Assembly (NCBI RefSeq): GCF_022179525.1
Contig: NZ_BPQX01000018.1
Span: 1-64,000, forward strand
Length of the DNA: 64,000 nucleotides
Direction of reading: 5' to 3'
From: Methylobacterium persicinum
GTDB taxonomy: Bacteria; Pseudomonadota; Alphaproteobacteria; Rhizobiales; Beijerinckiaceae
The notes below the pieces were generated by a model, which saw only the letters and a program-made list of their open reading frames with translations, had not been told where the DNA came from and did no database searches. The position numbers and the translations under genes are program-made. Shown piece after piece: positions 52,485 through 64,000 of this stretch. Numbering within the stretch: position 1 is the stretch's first letter; each line of letters starts with the position of its first letter.

Positions 52485-53192
52485 ATGACCGAAGTAGCGG
52501 AAAGCTCCCCGGAGCCTGGGATCGGGGACGACGCCCTCGATGCCGGCCCCGACCATGCCGGTCCCGGCCGGCGGGCACGGACGCGCACCTGCATCGTCAC
52601 GCGGGTGGCCCAGCCGCCGGAGGCAATGATCCGGTTCGTCCGCGGGCCGGATGGTGCCGTCGTGCCGGACCTCCGGGCCCGGCTCCCCGGTCGCGGCGCC
52701 TGGGTGAGTGCCCGGCGCGAGGCCGTGGCGACGGCCCTGCGCAAGAATCTGTTCTCCCGGGCCTTCAAGGCGCCGTCCCCGGCGGGCACTGACCTTCCCG
52801 ACCGAATCGCTGAGGGCCTGCGGACCGATCTCCGGCAGGCCATCGCCCTGGCCAACAAGGCCGGCTGCGTTGTCGCCGGGTTCGGCAAGGTCGAAGCGGC
52901 CATCGGTTCGGAACCAGGGGTGGCGGCGGTGATTCAAGCCCGCGAGGGGAGCCCGGACGGGCGAAGGAAGATCACCGCGGCCTTGATGCGGCGGTATGGA
53001 CAGGCCATATCGGGTATCCCGATCGTCGATGACTTGTCCGAAGACGAATTGGACATGGCCTTGGGTCGGGATCATGTGATACACGCTGCGCTCGTCGCAG
53101 GAGCCGGAGCTGCCGGCTGCCTGTCGCGTTGGCGTCGGCTACGCTTGTTCGAGGGCGCCGCCACGGCGACCGAGGAGCCCGAGACCGCCTGA
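52485..53192 (+). CDS. ylxR: YlxR-family RNA-binding protein fused to an L7Ae-like domain
   Basis: A 235-residue protein. The YlxR (DUF448) domain is seen as RTCIVTRVAQPPEAMIRFVRGPDGAVVPDLRARLPGRGAWVSARREAV, in which the TCIVTR and GRGAWV motifs are conserved. The C-terminal part (DLRQAIALANKAGCVVAGFGKVEAAI) resembles the L7Ae/L30e-like fold attached in alphaproteobacteria. The position between nusA and infB is conserved. ATG 52485 is chosen as the start before a short polar leader; there is no strong ribosome site. Confidence 0.88.
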   Translation: MTEVAESSPEPGIGDDALDAGPDHAGPGRRARTRTCIVTRVAQPPEAMIRFVRGPDGAVVPDLRARLPGRGAWVSARREAVATALRKNLFSRAFKAPSPAGTDLPDRIAEGLRTDLRQAIALANKAGCVVAGFGKVEAAIGSEPGVAAVIQAREGSPDGRRKITAALMRRYGQAISGIPIVDDLSEDELDMALGRDHVIHAALVAGAGAAGCLSRWRRLRLFEGAATATEEPETA

Positions 53193-53301
53193 GACGGCGG
53201 GATCGTACGAGCCCCACGAGACGACACGAGATTGACTGCGCAGCCGGCGCCACCGGGGCGCAGTCCACGGTACGAATGGAAACCCCCAGGGTCCTGACTG
53301 G

Positions 53302-56322
<3,021 letters not shown>

Positions 56323-56347
56323 CGGTCCGGACGACACGTCCGGGCAG

Positions 56348-56385
56348 GGCGGCCGCGGCATACGCCGCGGCCGTCTTTTCTTTTT
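56348..56385 (+). terminator. Intrinsic terminator after infB
   Basis: GGCCGCGGC-ATAC-GCCGCGGCC is a perfect 9-bp stem (extended by C-G, G-U and G-C pairs), followed by TTTTCTTTTTC. It lies 25 bases after the infB stop and before rbfA, so rbfA may depend on readthrough or its own promoter. Confidence 0.85.
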
Positions 56386-56433
56386 CTTGGAGGCGGGGTC
56401 AGCCGGTGACGGTGGGGATCCCAGCTCACGGAC

Positions 56434-56844
56434 ATGGCCCAGAAACCCACATCGACAGGCCCCTCCCAGCGCCAGCAGCGCGTCGCGGAACTGATCCGCC
56501 ACGCGCTGGCCGAGGTTCTGCAGCGGGGCGACATCCAAGATCCGGTGCTCGGCTCGCACGTCGTGACGGTGCCGGAGGTGCGCATGTCGCCGGACCTCAA
56601 GCTCGCCACGGCCTACGTGATGCCCCTGGGCGGCCAGGACGAGGCACCCGTGATCGCTGCGCTGGAGCGCCACCGGAAGGTGCTGCGACAGGAGGTGGCC
56701 CGGCGGGTGAACCTGAAATACGCCCCTGAGCTGCGCTTCCGCCGGGACGAGACCTTCGACGAGGCGGCGCGCATCGACCGCCTGCTCCGCGACGACCGCG
56801 TCCGCAGGGATCTCGACGAAACGGATCACGACGCGGACCATTGA
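56434..56844 (+). CDS. rbfA: Ribosome-binding factor A
   Basis: A 136-residue KH-fold protein. It shows [55 protein letters not shown] and [35 protein letters not shown], the complete RbfA pattern. It helps 30S maturation and cold adaptation. Length is normal. It follows infB after a terminator and precedes truB by 143 bases containing several hairpins. Confidence 0.96.
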   Translation: MAQKPTSTGPSQRQQRVAELIRHALAEVLQRGDIQDPVLGSHVVTVPEVRMSPDLKLATAYVMPLGGQDEAPVIAALERHRKVLRQEVARRVNLKYAPELRFRRDETFDEAARIDRLLRDDRVRRDLDETDHDADH

Positions 56845-56854
56845 ATCGGGGATG

Positions 56855-56952
56855 CCGAAGGGCCGGGCCCTTCGGTGGGGTGTCGGGTTGAAGCCCCGAC
56901 GGATCCTCATGCAGGGCTCCGCCCTGCGCCCGCAAAAGGACATGTCCTTTTG
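56855..56952. repeat. Run of four hairpins between rbfA and truB, REP-like
   Basis: Four perfect palindromes lie in 98 bases: CCGAAGGGCC/GGCCCTTCGG (56855-56875), GTCGGG/CCCGAC (56882-56900), GCAGGGC-TCC-GCCCTGC (56911-56927) and an AAAAGGACA/TGTCCTTTT palindrome (56933-56952). The last two together resemble the two-hairpin intergenic element widespread in alphaproteobacteria. None is followed by a T-tract. Confidence 0.6.
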
Positions 56953-56987
56953 AAACCTGTATTTTCACGCTCTAGGGCTAAGAGGAC

Positions 56988-58013
56988 ATGACGGTTTCCA
57001 CCGACGATCACGTGCCGGCGCAGCCGCCCGCCGGCCTGCCGGGGGACGCCCCCAGCCAGGACGGTCGCCGTCATCAGCAGCGCGGCCCCCGGCCCGACCG
57101 CCCGAAGCGCAAGGACGTGTCCGGCTGGGTCATCCTCGACAAGCACGTCGGGATGACCTCCACCCATGCGGTGGCGGTGGTGAAGCGGGCCTTCAACGCC
57201 AAGAAGGCCGGGCATGCCGGGACCCTCGATCCCCTCGCGTCGGGCATCCTGCCGATCGCCCTCGGTGAGGCGACGAAGACCGTTCCCTTCGTGATGGACG
57301 GCCGCAAGGCCTATCGCTTCACCGTCTCCTGGGGTGTCGAGACCGATACCGACGACGCCGAGGGGCGCCCCGTCGCCACCAGCGACGCGCGGCCCGACCG
57401 GGCGGCGGTGGAGGCAGCCCTTCCGGCCTTCGTCGGCGCGATCGAGCAGGTGCCGCCGCGCTATTCCGCCATCAAGATCCAGGGCGAGCGCGCCTACGAC
57501 CTCGCCCGCGACGGCGAGATGGTTGAACTCGTGGCCCGTCCGGTCCAGATCGATCGGCTGGAGGTCGTCTCCCACGAGGACGGCCTCACGGTCATCGAGG
57601 CGGAATGCGGCAAGGGCACCTATGTCCGGGCCCTGGCCCGGGACCTCGGGCGGATGCTCGGCTGCTACGGGCACGTCGCCGCCCTGCGCCGCACCCGGGT
57701 CGGCCCGTTCGCGGAAGCGGATTCCTGCGCCGTCGCCACCCTCACCGACCAGGGACCCGAGGCGGCCCTTGCCCACCTGCGTCCGGTCGAGACCGCCCTC
57801 GACGCGATCCCGGGCATCGCCGTCTCCCGCGACATGGGCCTGCGCCTGATGCGCGGTCAACCGGTGATCCTGCGGGGGCGCGACGCGCCGGTCTCCGGCA
57901 AGGCCTTCGCCACCTGCGCCGGCATCCTCGTCGCCGTGGGCGACGTGGAGCGGGGCGAACTGGTCCCGCACCGGGTCTTCCACCTCGGCGGCACGGCCCC
58001 GAGCCGGGCCTGA
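56988..58013 (+). CDS. truB: tRNA pseudouridine-55 synthase
   Basis: A 341-residue enzyme that makes pseudouridine 55 in tRNA. The N-terminal 40 residues are a disordered, charged extension. Motif I is GWVILDKHVGMTSTHAVAVVKRAF; the catalytic Asp lies in AGHAGTLDPLASGILPIALGEATK; then KAYRFTVSWGVETDTDDAEG and PPRYSAIKIQGERAYDLARDGE. The C-terminal PUA-like part starts near 255. ATG 56988 is preceded by GAGGAC. It ends the translation-factor cluster. Confidence 0.96.
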   Translation: MTVSTDDHVPAQPPAGLPGDAPSQDGRRHQQRGPRPDRPKRKDVSGWVILDKHVGMTSTHAVAVVKRAFNAKKAGHAGTLDPLASGILPIALGEATKTVPFVMDGRKAYRFTVSWGVETDTDDAEGRPVATSDARPDRAAVEAALPAFVGAIEQVPPRYSAIKIQGERAYDLARDGEMVELVARPVQIDRLEVVSHEDGLTVIEAECGKGTYVRALARDLGRMLGCYGHVAALRRTRVGPFAEADSCAVATLTDQGPEAALAHLRPVETALDAIPGIAVSRDMGLRLMRGQPVILRGRDAPVSGKAFATCAGILVAVGDVERGELVPHRVFHLGGTAPSRA

Positions 58014-58085
58014 GGCGCGTCGGCGCAACCCGGAACGAAGAATTCCACGTCCTGTTGGCCCCGCGGATCGAAGCCGGGGGGCAGG

Positions 58086-59489
58086 ATGCGGGAACGGGTG
58101 TGCGATGTGGCGGTGATCGGCGCCGGGTCCGCCGGCCTCGCCGCGTACCGGGCGGCGAAGAAGGCTGGCGCCGACTGCGTCCTCATCGAGCGCGGCCCGG
58201 GGGGCACGACCTGCGCCCGGGTCGGCTGCATGCCGTCGAAGCTGCTGATCGCCGCCGCCGACGTCGCCCAACGGGCCCGGGAGGGGGAGCCCTTAGGGGT
58301 CCGGATCGGATCCGTCACGGTGGACGGTCCGGCGGTTCTTGCCCGTCTCCGTCGGGAGCGCGACCGATTCGTCGGCGCCGTGCTCGACGCGGCGGATGAC
58401 TTCCCGGCCGCCGACCGGCTGGCGGGGGAGGCCCGCTTCGTCGATGCCCGCACGCTGGCCATCGGCGGCGAGGTTCACCTGCGATTCGGCGCGGCGGTGA
58501 TCGCCACGGGATCGAGCCCCGCGGTTCCGCCCCCTCTCCGGGGTCTCGGAGACCGTCTGCTCACCACCGACACCCTGTTCGAGATCCCCGACCTGCCCGA
58601 ATCACTGGCCGTCCTCGGACTCGGTGCCGTGGGCGTCGAACTGGCACAGGCGATGGCCCGCCTCGGCGTGAAGGTCACCGCCTTCGACACGGGGGATACC
58701 ATCGCTGGGTTGTCGGAACCCGATCTGGTCCGCAAGGCCGTCGATATCTTCTCCGACGCGTTCACCCTCCACCTCGGGGCCCGGGTCGAGGGGGCCGAGC
58801 GAACCGCCGCAGGCGTTCGCTTGGCGTGGACCGGCGCGGACGGTCGGGCCGCCTCCACGGAGGCTGCCTGTATCCTCGCGGCGGCCGGGCGGCCCCCGAA
58901 CCTGAGCGGTCTCGGCCTCGACGCCGCCGGCCTCGCCCTCGACGACCGGGGAATGCCCGACTTCGACCATCGCAGCCTCGTCTGCCGGGGGGCGCCGATC
59001 CTGATCGCCGGCGACGCGAATGCATGGCGCCCGGTGCTGCACGAGGCGAGTCGCCAAGGCGGCATCGCGGGTCGCAACGCAGCCGCCCTCGCCGCAGGGC
59101 AGGAACCGGAGCGGCCCGGTCCCTGGCCCTCCCTGGCGATGGTGTTCACGCATCCCCAGGCTGCCGCGATTGGCGAGCCGTACGATCCCGACGCCACCGG
59201 GCGGATCGTCGGGACAATGGATTTCGGCGATCAGGGCCGGGCCCGCACCGAAAGATTGAACCAAGGCGGCATCTGCCTCTGGGCTGCGCCCGATGGCCGC
59301 TTGCTCGGCGGCGAGATGCTCGGACCAGGCGTCGAGCACCTCGCTCAGATTGTCTCGAACGCCCTGTGCGACAACCTGACGGTACAAGCTTTGGTCGATC
59401 GCCCGGTCTATCATCCTACTGTGGAAGAAGGGCTTTATACGGCACTGTCAGAAATCATACAAAAGATTGACTACGTTCACGGAGATTGA
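58086..59489 (+). CDS. Dihydrolipoamide dehydrogenase-like pyridine nucleotide-disulfide oxidoreductase
   Basis: A 467-residue class I flavoprotein. FAD site: DVAVIGAGSAGLAAYRAAKKAGADCVLIERG. Redox pair: GTTCARVGCMPSKLLI, the CxxxxC of the lipoamide dehydrogenase group. NAD(P) site: LAVLGLGAVGVELAQAMARLG. The dimer-interface motif HPTVEEGLY near the C-terminus supplies His and Glu. No E2/E3 partner genes lie nearby, so it may act on another disulfide such as glutathione or mercury-type substrates rather than as the pyruvate-complex E3. It begins 72 bases after truB and ends about 100 bases before the phytochrome gene. Confidence 0.88.
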   Translation: MRERVCDVAVIGAGSAGLAAYRAAKKAGADCVLIERGPGGTTCARVGCMPSKLLIAAADVAQRAREGEPLGVRIGSVTVDGPAVLARLRRERDRFVGAVLDAADDFPAADRLAGEARFVDARTLAIGGEVHLRFGAAVIATGSSPAVPPPLRGLGDRLLTTDTLFEIPDLPESLAVLGLGAVGVELAQAMARLGVKVTAFDTGDTIAGLSEPDLVRKAVDIFSDAFTLHLGARVEGAERTAAGVRLAWTGADGRAASTEAACILAAAGRPPNLSGLGLDAAGLALDDRGMPDFDHRSLVCRGAPILIAGDANAWRPVLHEASRQGGIAGRNAAALAAGQEPERPGPWPSLAMVFTHPQAAAIGEPYDPDATGRIVGTMDFGDQGRARTERLNQGGICLWAAPDGRLLGGEMLGPGVEHLAQIVSNALCDNLTVQALVDRPVYHPTVEEGLYTALSEIIQKIDYVHGD

Positions 59490-59587
59490 ATTCCGAGTTC
59501 GGATCTTGGCTTAGACATTGCGACGCAAGCATTGCACTTCTTGGATGTCCCCGGCATACCGTTCCTGATGATCCGGTCTGGTGCCTG

Positions 59588-62221
59588 ATGCCGCCGAGCG
59601 AGCCCCTGACGGAGAGCCGCGAGGGCGGCGACGACCTCAACTCCCTCGCCCCCGACGAGCTTGACCGCCTGGATGCAGGTGTCATCGCTCTCGATGCGGC
59701 GGGGACCATCGTCGCATTCAGCGAAGGCGCCAGCTCCCTGCTGAAGCTTCCGCGGGACGCGGTGCTCGGTCGCGACTATTTCCGCGATGTGATGCCGGTC
59801 GCCAACGTTCCGGCCATCCGGGGCAGGTTCCAGTCCGGCGCCCGAAGGGGCGCCCTCGACGAGCGCTTCGAATACGTCTTCGGTCGCCTTCCCCAGCCCC
59901 TGCGCGCGCAGGTGCGGATGCAGCATGGCCAGTTCAATGGCAGCCCTGTGACGTGGCTGCGCATCGATCCCCTGGAGGTCCAGGGCATCGGCGCCAAGCG
60001 TGAGGCGGTCATCTCGGCCATCAGCCGCCGGGTGCGGGCCGAACCGGTCGATCCGAGCCTGTGCGAGCGCGAGCCCATCCACATTCCGGGCTCCATCCAG
60101 CCGAACGCCGTGCTGCTCGCCGCCGACGCGGCGACGCTCCTCGTCACGGCCTTCTCAGCCAACGTCGCGGAGATCGTGGAGCCCACCGATCCGCCCCTTC
60201 TCGGGCGCCCGCTGAGCAACGTCCTTCCCGTCCCGTTCATGGACACCGTCCGCGCACGCCTGGGGAGCGGCACCCTGGACGAAGGGCGCTCGATCCGTCG
60301 GCGCCTGAACTTCGCCGGGCAGCCGGAGGTGAACTACCTCGCCGTGGCCCATGTCCATGCCGGGCGGCTCATCGTCGAGATCGAGCGGGAGCCCGACATC
60401 GCCGACGACTTCCGGCTGGCCAGCCAGATCGACACGGAACTCGCCGTGGCGCGGCTGAGGGCGGCCGAGACCCTGGCGGGTGCGGCCCGTCTCGCCGCTC
60501 TGGAGATCCGCGGCCTGACCGGCTTCGAGGCGGTGCTGGTCTACCGATTCGATTCGGATTGGAACGGCGAAGCCATCGCCGAGGATAAGTCCCCCGACTG
60601 GTCGCGCAGCCTCCTCGGCCTGCATTTCCCCGCGTCGGATATCCCGGCCCAGGCCCGCGCCCTGTACACCAAGGCGAAGAGCCGGTTCGTGATCGACCGG
60701 GACGCCGTGCCCGTCGCCCTGGTGGGTGCTCCGGGCGGGGCGAACGCCCCGATCGACCTCACCTTCGCGCAGCACCGGTCCCTGGCGCCGATCCATCTGG
60801 AATACCAGCGCAATCTCGGCGTGAACGGGTCGATGTCGATCTCGATCATGGTCGATGGTCGCCTCTGGGGCCTGATGATCGGCCACCACCGCCGGCCCCA
60901 TTACGTGCCGCCGGAGACCCGGGCAGCGGCGACGGTGCTGACCGACGCCTTCGCCATGCGGGTGCAGGAGATCGAATCCCGTCGCCTCTGGGCCGAACGG
61001 CAGGCGCATCTCGACGTCGAGGGCCGGCTCGTGCGGAGCCTGACCCGGTCCGACGACTTCGTGGCCGCGCTCACCGGCGGCGTCACGACCCTTCTGAACC
61101 TGTTCGACGCCACGGGCGCCGGCATCGTCTCCGGTGACCGGGCGACCCTGATCGGCCGGACGCCTCCGCCCGAGGCGGTGGTCGCCCTCGCGGGCTGGCT
61201 GCGGGATACCCTTCCCACGGGCGAGACGCGCTTCGCGAGCAGCACCTTCACCACGGTCTATCCGGAGGCTGCCGCCTATCGCGAGGTGGCCAGCGGCGTG
61301 CTCGCGGCCTTCGTGGACGAGGGGCGCGAAACCCTTCTCGTGTGGTTCCGCCCGGAGATGCCGAGCACGGTGACCTGGGGCGGCGACCCGCGCAAGCCGG
61401 TGCTCGCGGGGAGCGGCTCGGTGGCGGTGCTCCCCCGGCGCTCCTTCGAGCGCTGGGTCGAGGAGCGCACCGGTCACGCCAACCCTTGGGCCGAATGGCA
61501 GGCCAACCTCGCCAGCTCGCTGGCGGAGGCGGTCGAAGGCGTCGTCCTGCGCCAGCGCCGGAAGATCGACGAGCTGACCGGGCTTCTCGCCGAGAAGGAG
61601 CGCCTCCTCTCGCAGAAAGACCTTCTCACCCGCGAGATCGACCACCGGGTGAAGAATTCCCTTCAGATCGTCTCGGCCTTCCTCCAGATGCAGCGGCGGC
61701 AGATCGCCGACGCGGCGGCGCGGCAAGCCTTCGCCGAAACCTCGGCCCGGGTGATGAGTGTGGCCCGTGTCCACGACAGCCTCTATCAGGCCGACCGGGT
61801 GGACGAGGTCGATCTCGGTGTGACCATCGAGAGCCTGTGCAAGGATCTCGCGGGCCTCGCGGGGGACGGGCATTCCGTCGATCTCACCGTCGAACGGGGC
61901 ATGATGGTGCCCTATCGCAAGGCAGTCGCCCTCTCGCTCATCGCCACAGAACTCGTGACCAACGCGTTCAAATACGCCTCGACGCCGACCGGGGGCGGTC
62001 GCGTGGAGGTGACCGTCTCGGCGACGGATGGCGAAGGCGGTGTGCAGCTGAAGGTCTGCGACGACGGCAGGGGCCTGCCGGACGACTGGGCGGAGCCGAG
62101 AACCAGCAGCGCCCAGGGCTCGGGGTTGGGCATGAAGCTGATCCGGGCCATGCTCGACCAGATCAACGCCCGCCTCGACGTGGTAAACAACCCCGGCGCC
62201 TGTTTTACGATTACCGCCTGA
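59588..62221 (+). CDS. bphP: Bacteriophytochrome histidine kinase with N-terminal Cys-less PYP-like PAS domain
   Basis: An 877-residue light-sensor kinase. Residues 19-125 form a PAS domain aligning with PYP (LDAGVIALDAAGTIVAF, VLGRDYFRDVMP, FEYVF), but the chromophore Cys is Val71 and the Tyr42 and Glu46 equivalents are Phe and Ala. The phytochrome module follows: LCEREPIHIPGSIQP with the biliverdin Cys at 159, the GAF domain with FPASDIPAQARALY, APIHLEYQRNLGVNGSMSIS, and a PHY domain. Last is a HisKA_2/HWE-type kinase (EIDHRVKNSLQIVSAFLQMQ, His near 686) and ATPase boxes. ATG 59588 fits; a TTG at 59486 is in frame. bphO starts 2 bases after the stop. Confidence 0.9.
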   Translation: MPPSEPLTESREGGDDLNSLAPDELDRLDAGVIALDAAGTIVAFSEGASSLLKLPRDAVLGRDYFRDVMPVANVPAIRGRFQSGARRGALDERFEYVFGRLPQPLRAQVRMQHGQFNGSPVTWLRIDPLEVQGIGAKREAVISAISRRVRAEPVDPSLCEREPIHIPGSIQPNAVLLAADAATLLVTAFSANVAEIVEPTDPPLLGRPLSNVLPVPFMDTVRARLGSGTLDEGRSIRRRLNFAGQPEVNYLAVAHVHAGRLIVEIEREPDIADDFRLASQIDTELAVARLRAAETLAGAARLAALEIRGLTGFEAVLVYRFDSDWNGEAIAEDKSPDWSRSLLGLHFPASDIPAQARALYTKAKSRFVIDRDAVPVALVGAPGGANAPIDLTFAQHRSLAPIHLEYQRNLGVNGSMSISIMVDGRLWGLMIGHHRRPHYVPPETRAAATVLTDAFAMRVQEIESRRLWAERQAHLDVEGRLVRSLTRSDDFVAALTGGVTTLLNLFDATGAGIVSGDRATLIGRTPPPEAVVALAGWLRDTLPTGETRFASSTFTTVYPEAAAYREVASGVLAAFVDEGRETLLVWFRPEMPSTVTWGGDPRKPVLAGSGSVAVLPRRSFERWVEERTGHANPWAEWQANLASSLAEAVEGVVLRQRRKIDELTGLLAEKERLLSQKDLLTREIDHRVKNSLQIVSAFLQMQRRQIADAAARQAFAETSARVMSVARVHDSLYQADRVDEVDLGVTIESLCKDLAGLAGDGHSVDLTVERGMMVPYRKAVALSLIATELVTNAFKYASTPTGGGRVEVTVSATDGEGGVQLKVCDDGRGLPDDWAEPRTSSAQGSGLGMKLIRAMLDQINARLDVVNNPGACFTITA

Positions 62222-62223
62222 TC

Positions 62224-62784
62224 ATGTCCGACTCGAACCTCCACCTGCGGTTGCGGGCGGCGACGGCTCCGGCCCACGAAGCCTTGGAGCGGGACCTGGA
62301 TTGGCAGGCGCGGGTCTCGTCGCTCGCCGGATACCGGGGGCTGCTCGCCCGCCTGCGCGGCTTTCATGCGGCCTGGGAGCCGGTGATCGGCACCGCGCTG
62401 AGTGACGGCGCGTTCTTCGATCCCCGCCGCCGCCTCGACGCGCTGGACCGGGACCTTGCCTACCTCGGCCTGTCCACGGAGGATATCGCAGGGCTGGACC
62501 GGGCGCGCTCCATCAGTCTCGACGGGCCGGCGACGGCGATGGGGGCACTCTACGTGCTCGAGGGCTCGACCCTTGGCGGCCGGGTGATCGGCCGGCACAT
62601 CACGGCGATGCACGGCCTGACCGGCGACGGGCTGGCCTACTATTCCGGCCACGGAGCCCGGACGGGCGCCATGTGGGCGTCCTTCCGCGCCCGGCTCGAT
62701 GGGTACGAAGGAGAGTCCGAGGCGGTCGTCGCGGCGGCGAATGGGACGTTCGATGCCATGCGGGTGTGGCTGCGTTCGTCCTGA
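62224..62784 (+). CDS. bphO: Biliverdin-producing heme oxygenase
   Basis: A 186-residue heme oxygenase that opens heme to biliverdin, the phytochrome chromophore. It begins LHLRLRAATAPAHEALERDLDW, with the axial His in APAHEALE. ALYVLEGSTLGGRVIGRHI is the conserved distal-helix region. ATG 62224 lies 2 bases after the bphP stop, so the pair forms a bphP-bphO operon that makes receptor and chromophore together. Confidence 0.92.
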   Translation: MSDSNLHLRLRAATAPAHEALERDLDWQARVSSLAGYRGLLARLRGFHAAWEPVIGTALSDGAFFDPRRRLDALDRDLAYLGLSTEDIAGLDRARSISLDGPATAMGALYVLEGSTLGGRVIGRHITAMHGLTGDGLAYYSGHGARTGAMWASFRARLDGYEGESEAVVAAANGTFDAMRVWLRSS

Positions 62785-62815
62785 GGGCTCGCCTCCGTTA
62801 CGGCGAACCCTCCCC

Positions 62816-62905
62816 GTCATTGCGAGCGTAGCGAAGCAATCCAGGGAGGCGCCCCATTCGGCAACCGGCCGCTGCCCTGGGTCGCTTCGCTTCGCTCGCG
62901 ATGAC
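62816..62905. repeat. Interspersed palindromic repeat, copy C
   Basis: GTCATTGCGAGCGTAGCGAA continues GCAATCCAGGG, inverted in CCCTGGGTCGCTTCGCTTCG, which continues CTCGCGATGAC. It lies between the converging ends of bphO and gmk. The arms match copies A and B. Confidence 0.85.
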
Positions 62906-62932
62906 GGAGTGAGGCCGCTCAGGGCCGTCCGC

Positions 62933-63589
<657 letters not shown>

Positions 63590-63638
63590 GGCTTCGCCCG
63601 GCTCCCTGTCGTCAGCGGCCTCACTTTATGCCCCCAAC

Positions 63639-64000
63639 TCATTCGATATTCTGAACCTGCTCGCGGAACTGTTCGACCACCGCCTTGAGGTCGAGCCCGA
63701 TGCGCGACAGCCCGATGTCACCGGCCTTGGCGCAGAGGGTGTTCGCCTCGCGGCCGAATTCCTGGGCGAGGAAATCGAGGCGGCGGCCGATGGCACCCCC
63801 CGCGGCGAGCAACTCGCGGGCGGCAGCCCCGTGGGCCTTCAGCCGGTCGAGTTCCTCGCGGACATCGGCCTTGGCGGCCAGCAGCACCGCCTCCAGATGC
63901 AGGCGTTCGGGATCGAGGCTTGTCTGCGAGAGGGCCTCCACCGTCGCGGCGAGCCGGGCGCGCACCGCGTCGACCCGGCGGGAAGGATCGTCCTCGGCGG
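63639..64000 (-). CDS. yicC: YicC/YloC-family endoribonuclease, C-terminal part (cut by window end)
   Basis: The visible 120 residues are the C-terminal part of a YicC protein: RVDAVRARLAATVEAL, VLLAAKADVREELDRLKAHG, RRLDFLAQEFGREANTLCAKA and LKAVVEQFREQVQNIE at the end. The frame stays open to the window edge with no start inside, so the gene continues beyond 64000. YicC proteins are stress-linked endoribonucleases. It is directly upstream of gmk. Confidence 0.93.
   Translation of the reverse strand, partial: AEDDPSRRVDAVRARLAATVEALSQTSLDPERLHLEAVLLAAKADVREELDRLKAHGAAARELLAAGGAIGRRLDFLAQEFGREANTLCAKAGDIGLSRIGLDLKAVVEQFREQVQNIE

Overview
The window looks like chromosome from an alphaproteobacterium of the order Hyphomicrobiales, most likely Methylobacterium or Methylorubrum. 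The reasons are very high GC, a ChpT-type phosphotransferase beside a chemotaxis cluster, EipA (DUF1134) and DUF1236 proteins, a lysA-lptM pair, a TTAA-N7-TTAAC CtrA box, and bacteriophytochrome plus photoactive-yellow-protein (PYP) genes. The genus is an inference; no rRNA gene is present to confirm it.

Layout. Positions 1-12300 are accessory in character: a broken 17-residue-repeat protein at the left edge, a DUF1236 protein, a DUF900 lipoprotein hydrolase, a decayed chemoreceptor, then a same-strand cluster EAL phosphodiesterase - PYP - PAS/PAS/GGDEF cyclase - PYP-type 4-coumarate:CoA ligase (4096-7832). A CPA1-type antiporter and a divergent LysR/YdcZ-transporter pair with an operator-like palindrome follow. 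The block ends at a tRNA-Ser(GCU) whose 3' end faces it. From 12400 the content is housekeeping-like: a glycosyltransferase, lysA, lptM, envelope proteins (EipA and others), YHS protein, cysQ, then chpT-cheA-cheW-cheY-cheB-cheR (18.8-25.5 kb), TerC and a lipid kinase. From 27.5 to 35.1 kb are secreted and membrane proteins and a probable metal (copper?) uptake locus (two DUF2946-like proteins, PepSY protein, TonB-dependent receptor, SCO). From 35.3 to 39.7 kb is a complete sulfonate operon ssuEACBD. From 40 to 49.7 kb are assorted genes: reductases, an MsrQ homologue, three tandem coiled-coil paralogues behind a CtrA box, and a dioxygenase-methyltransferase pair. From 49.8 to 58.0 kb is the rimP-nusA-ylxR-infB-rbfA-truB translation/transcription cluster, preceded by a strong intrinsic terminator that may be an attenuator. 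The right end carries a flavoprotein disulfide reductase, a phytochrome kinase with its heme oxygenase, gmk and the edge of yicC.

The standout theme is light sensing. At one end PYP is encoded with the ligase that activates its p-coumaroyl chromophore and with enzymes that make and break c-di-GMP: in effect a self-contained blue-light/c-di-GMP module, but without a tyrosine ammonia lyase. At the other end a phytochrome histidine kinase has an N-terminal PYP-like PAS domain (as in Ppr-type proteins) that has lost the chromophore cysteine and other pocket residues, while its biliverdin cysteine is intact and bphO follows 2 bases later.

Repeats: three copies of a ~91-bp palindromic element (35184, 42724, 62816), one of which encodes the C-terminus and stop of the msrQ homologue, and a run of four hairpins between rbfA and truB. 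Two genes at the left end are interrupted by single in-frame TAG codons.
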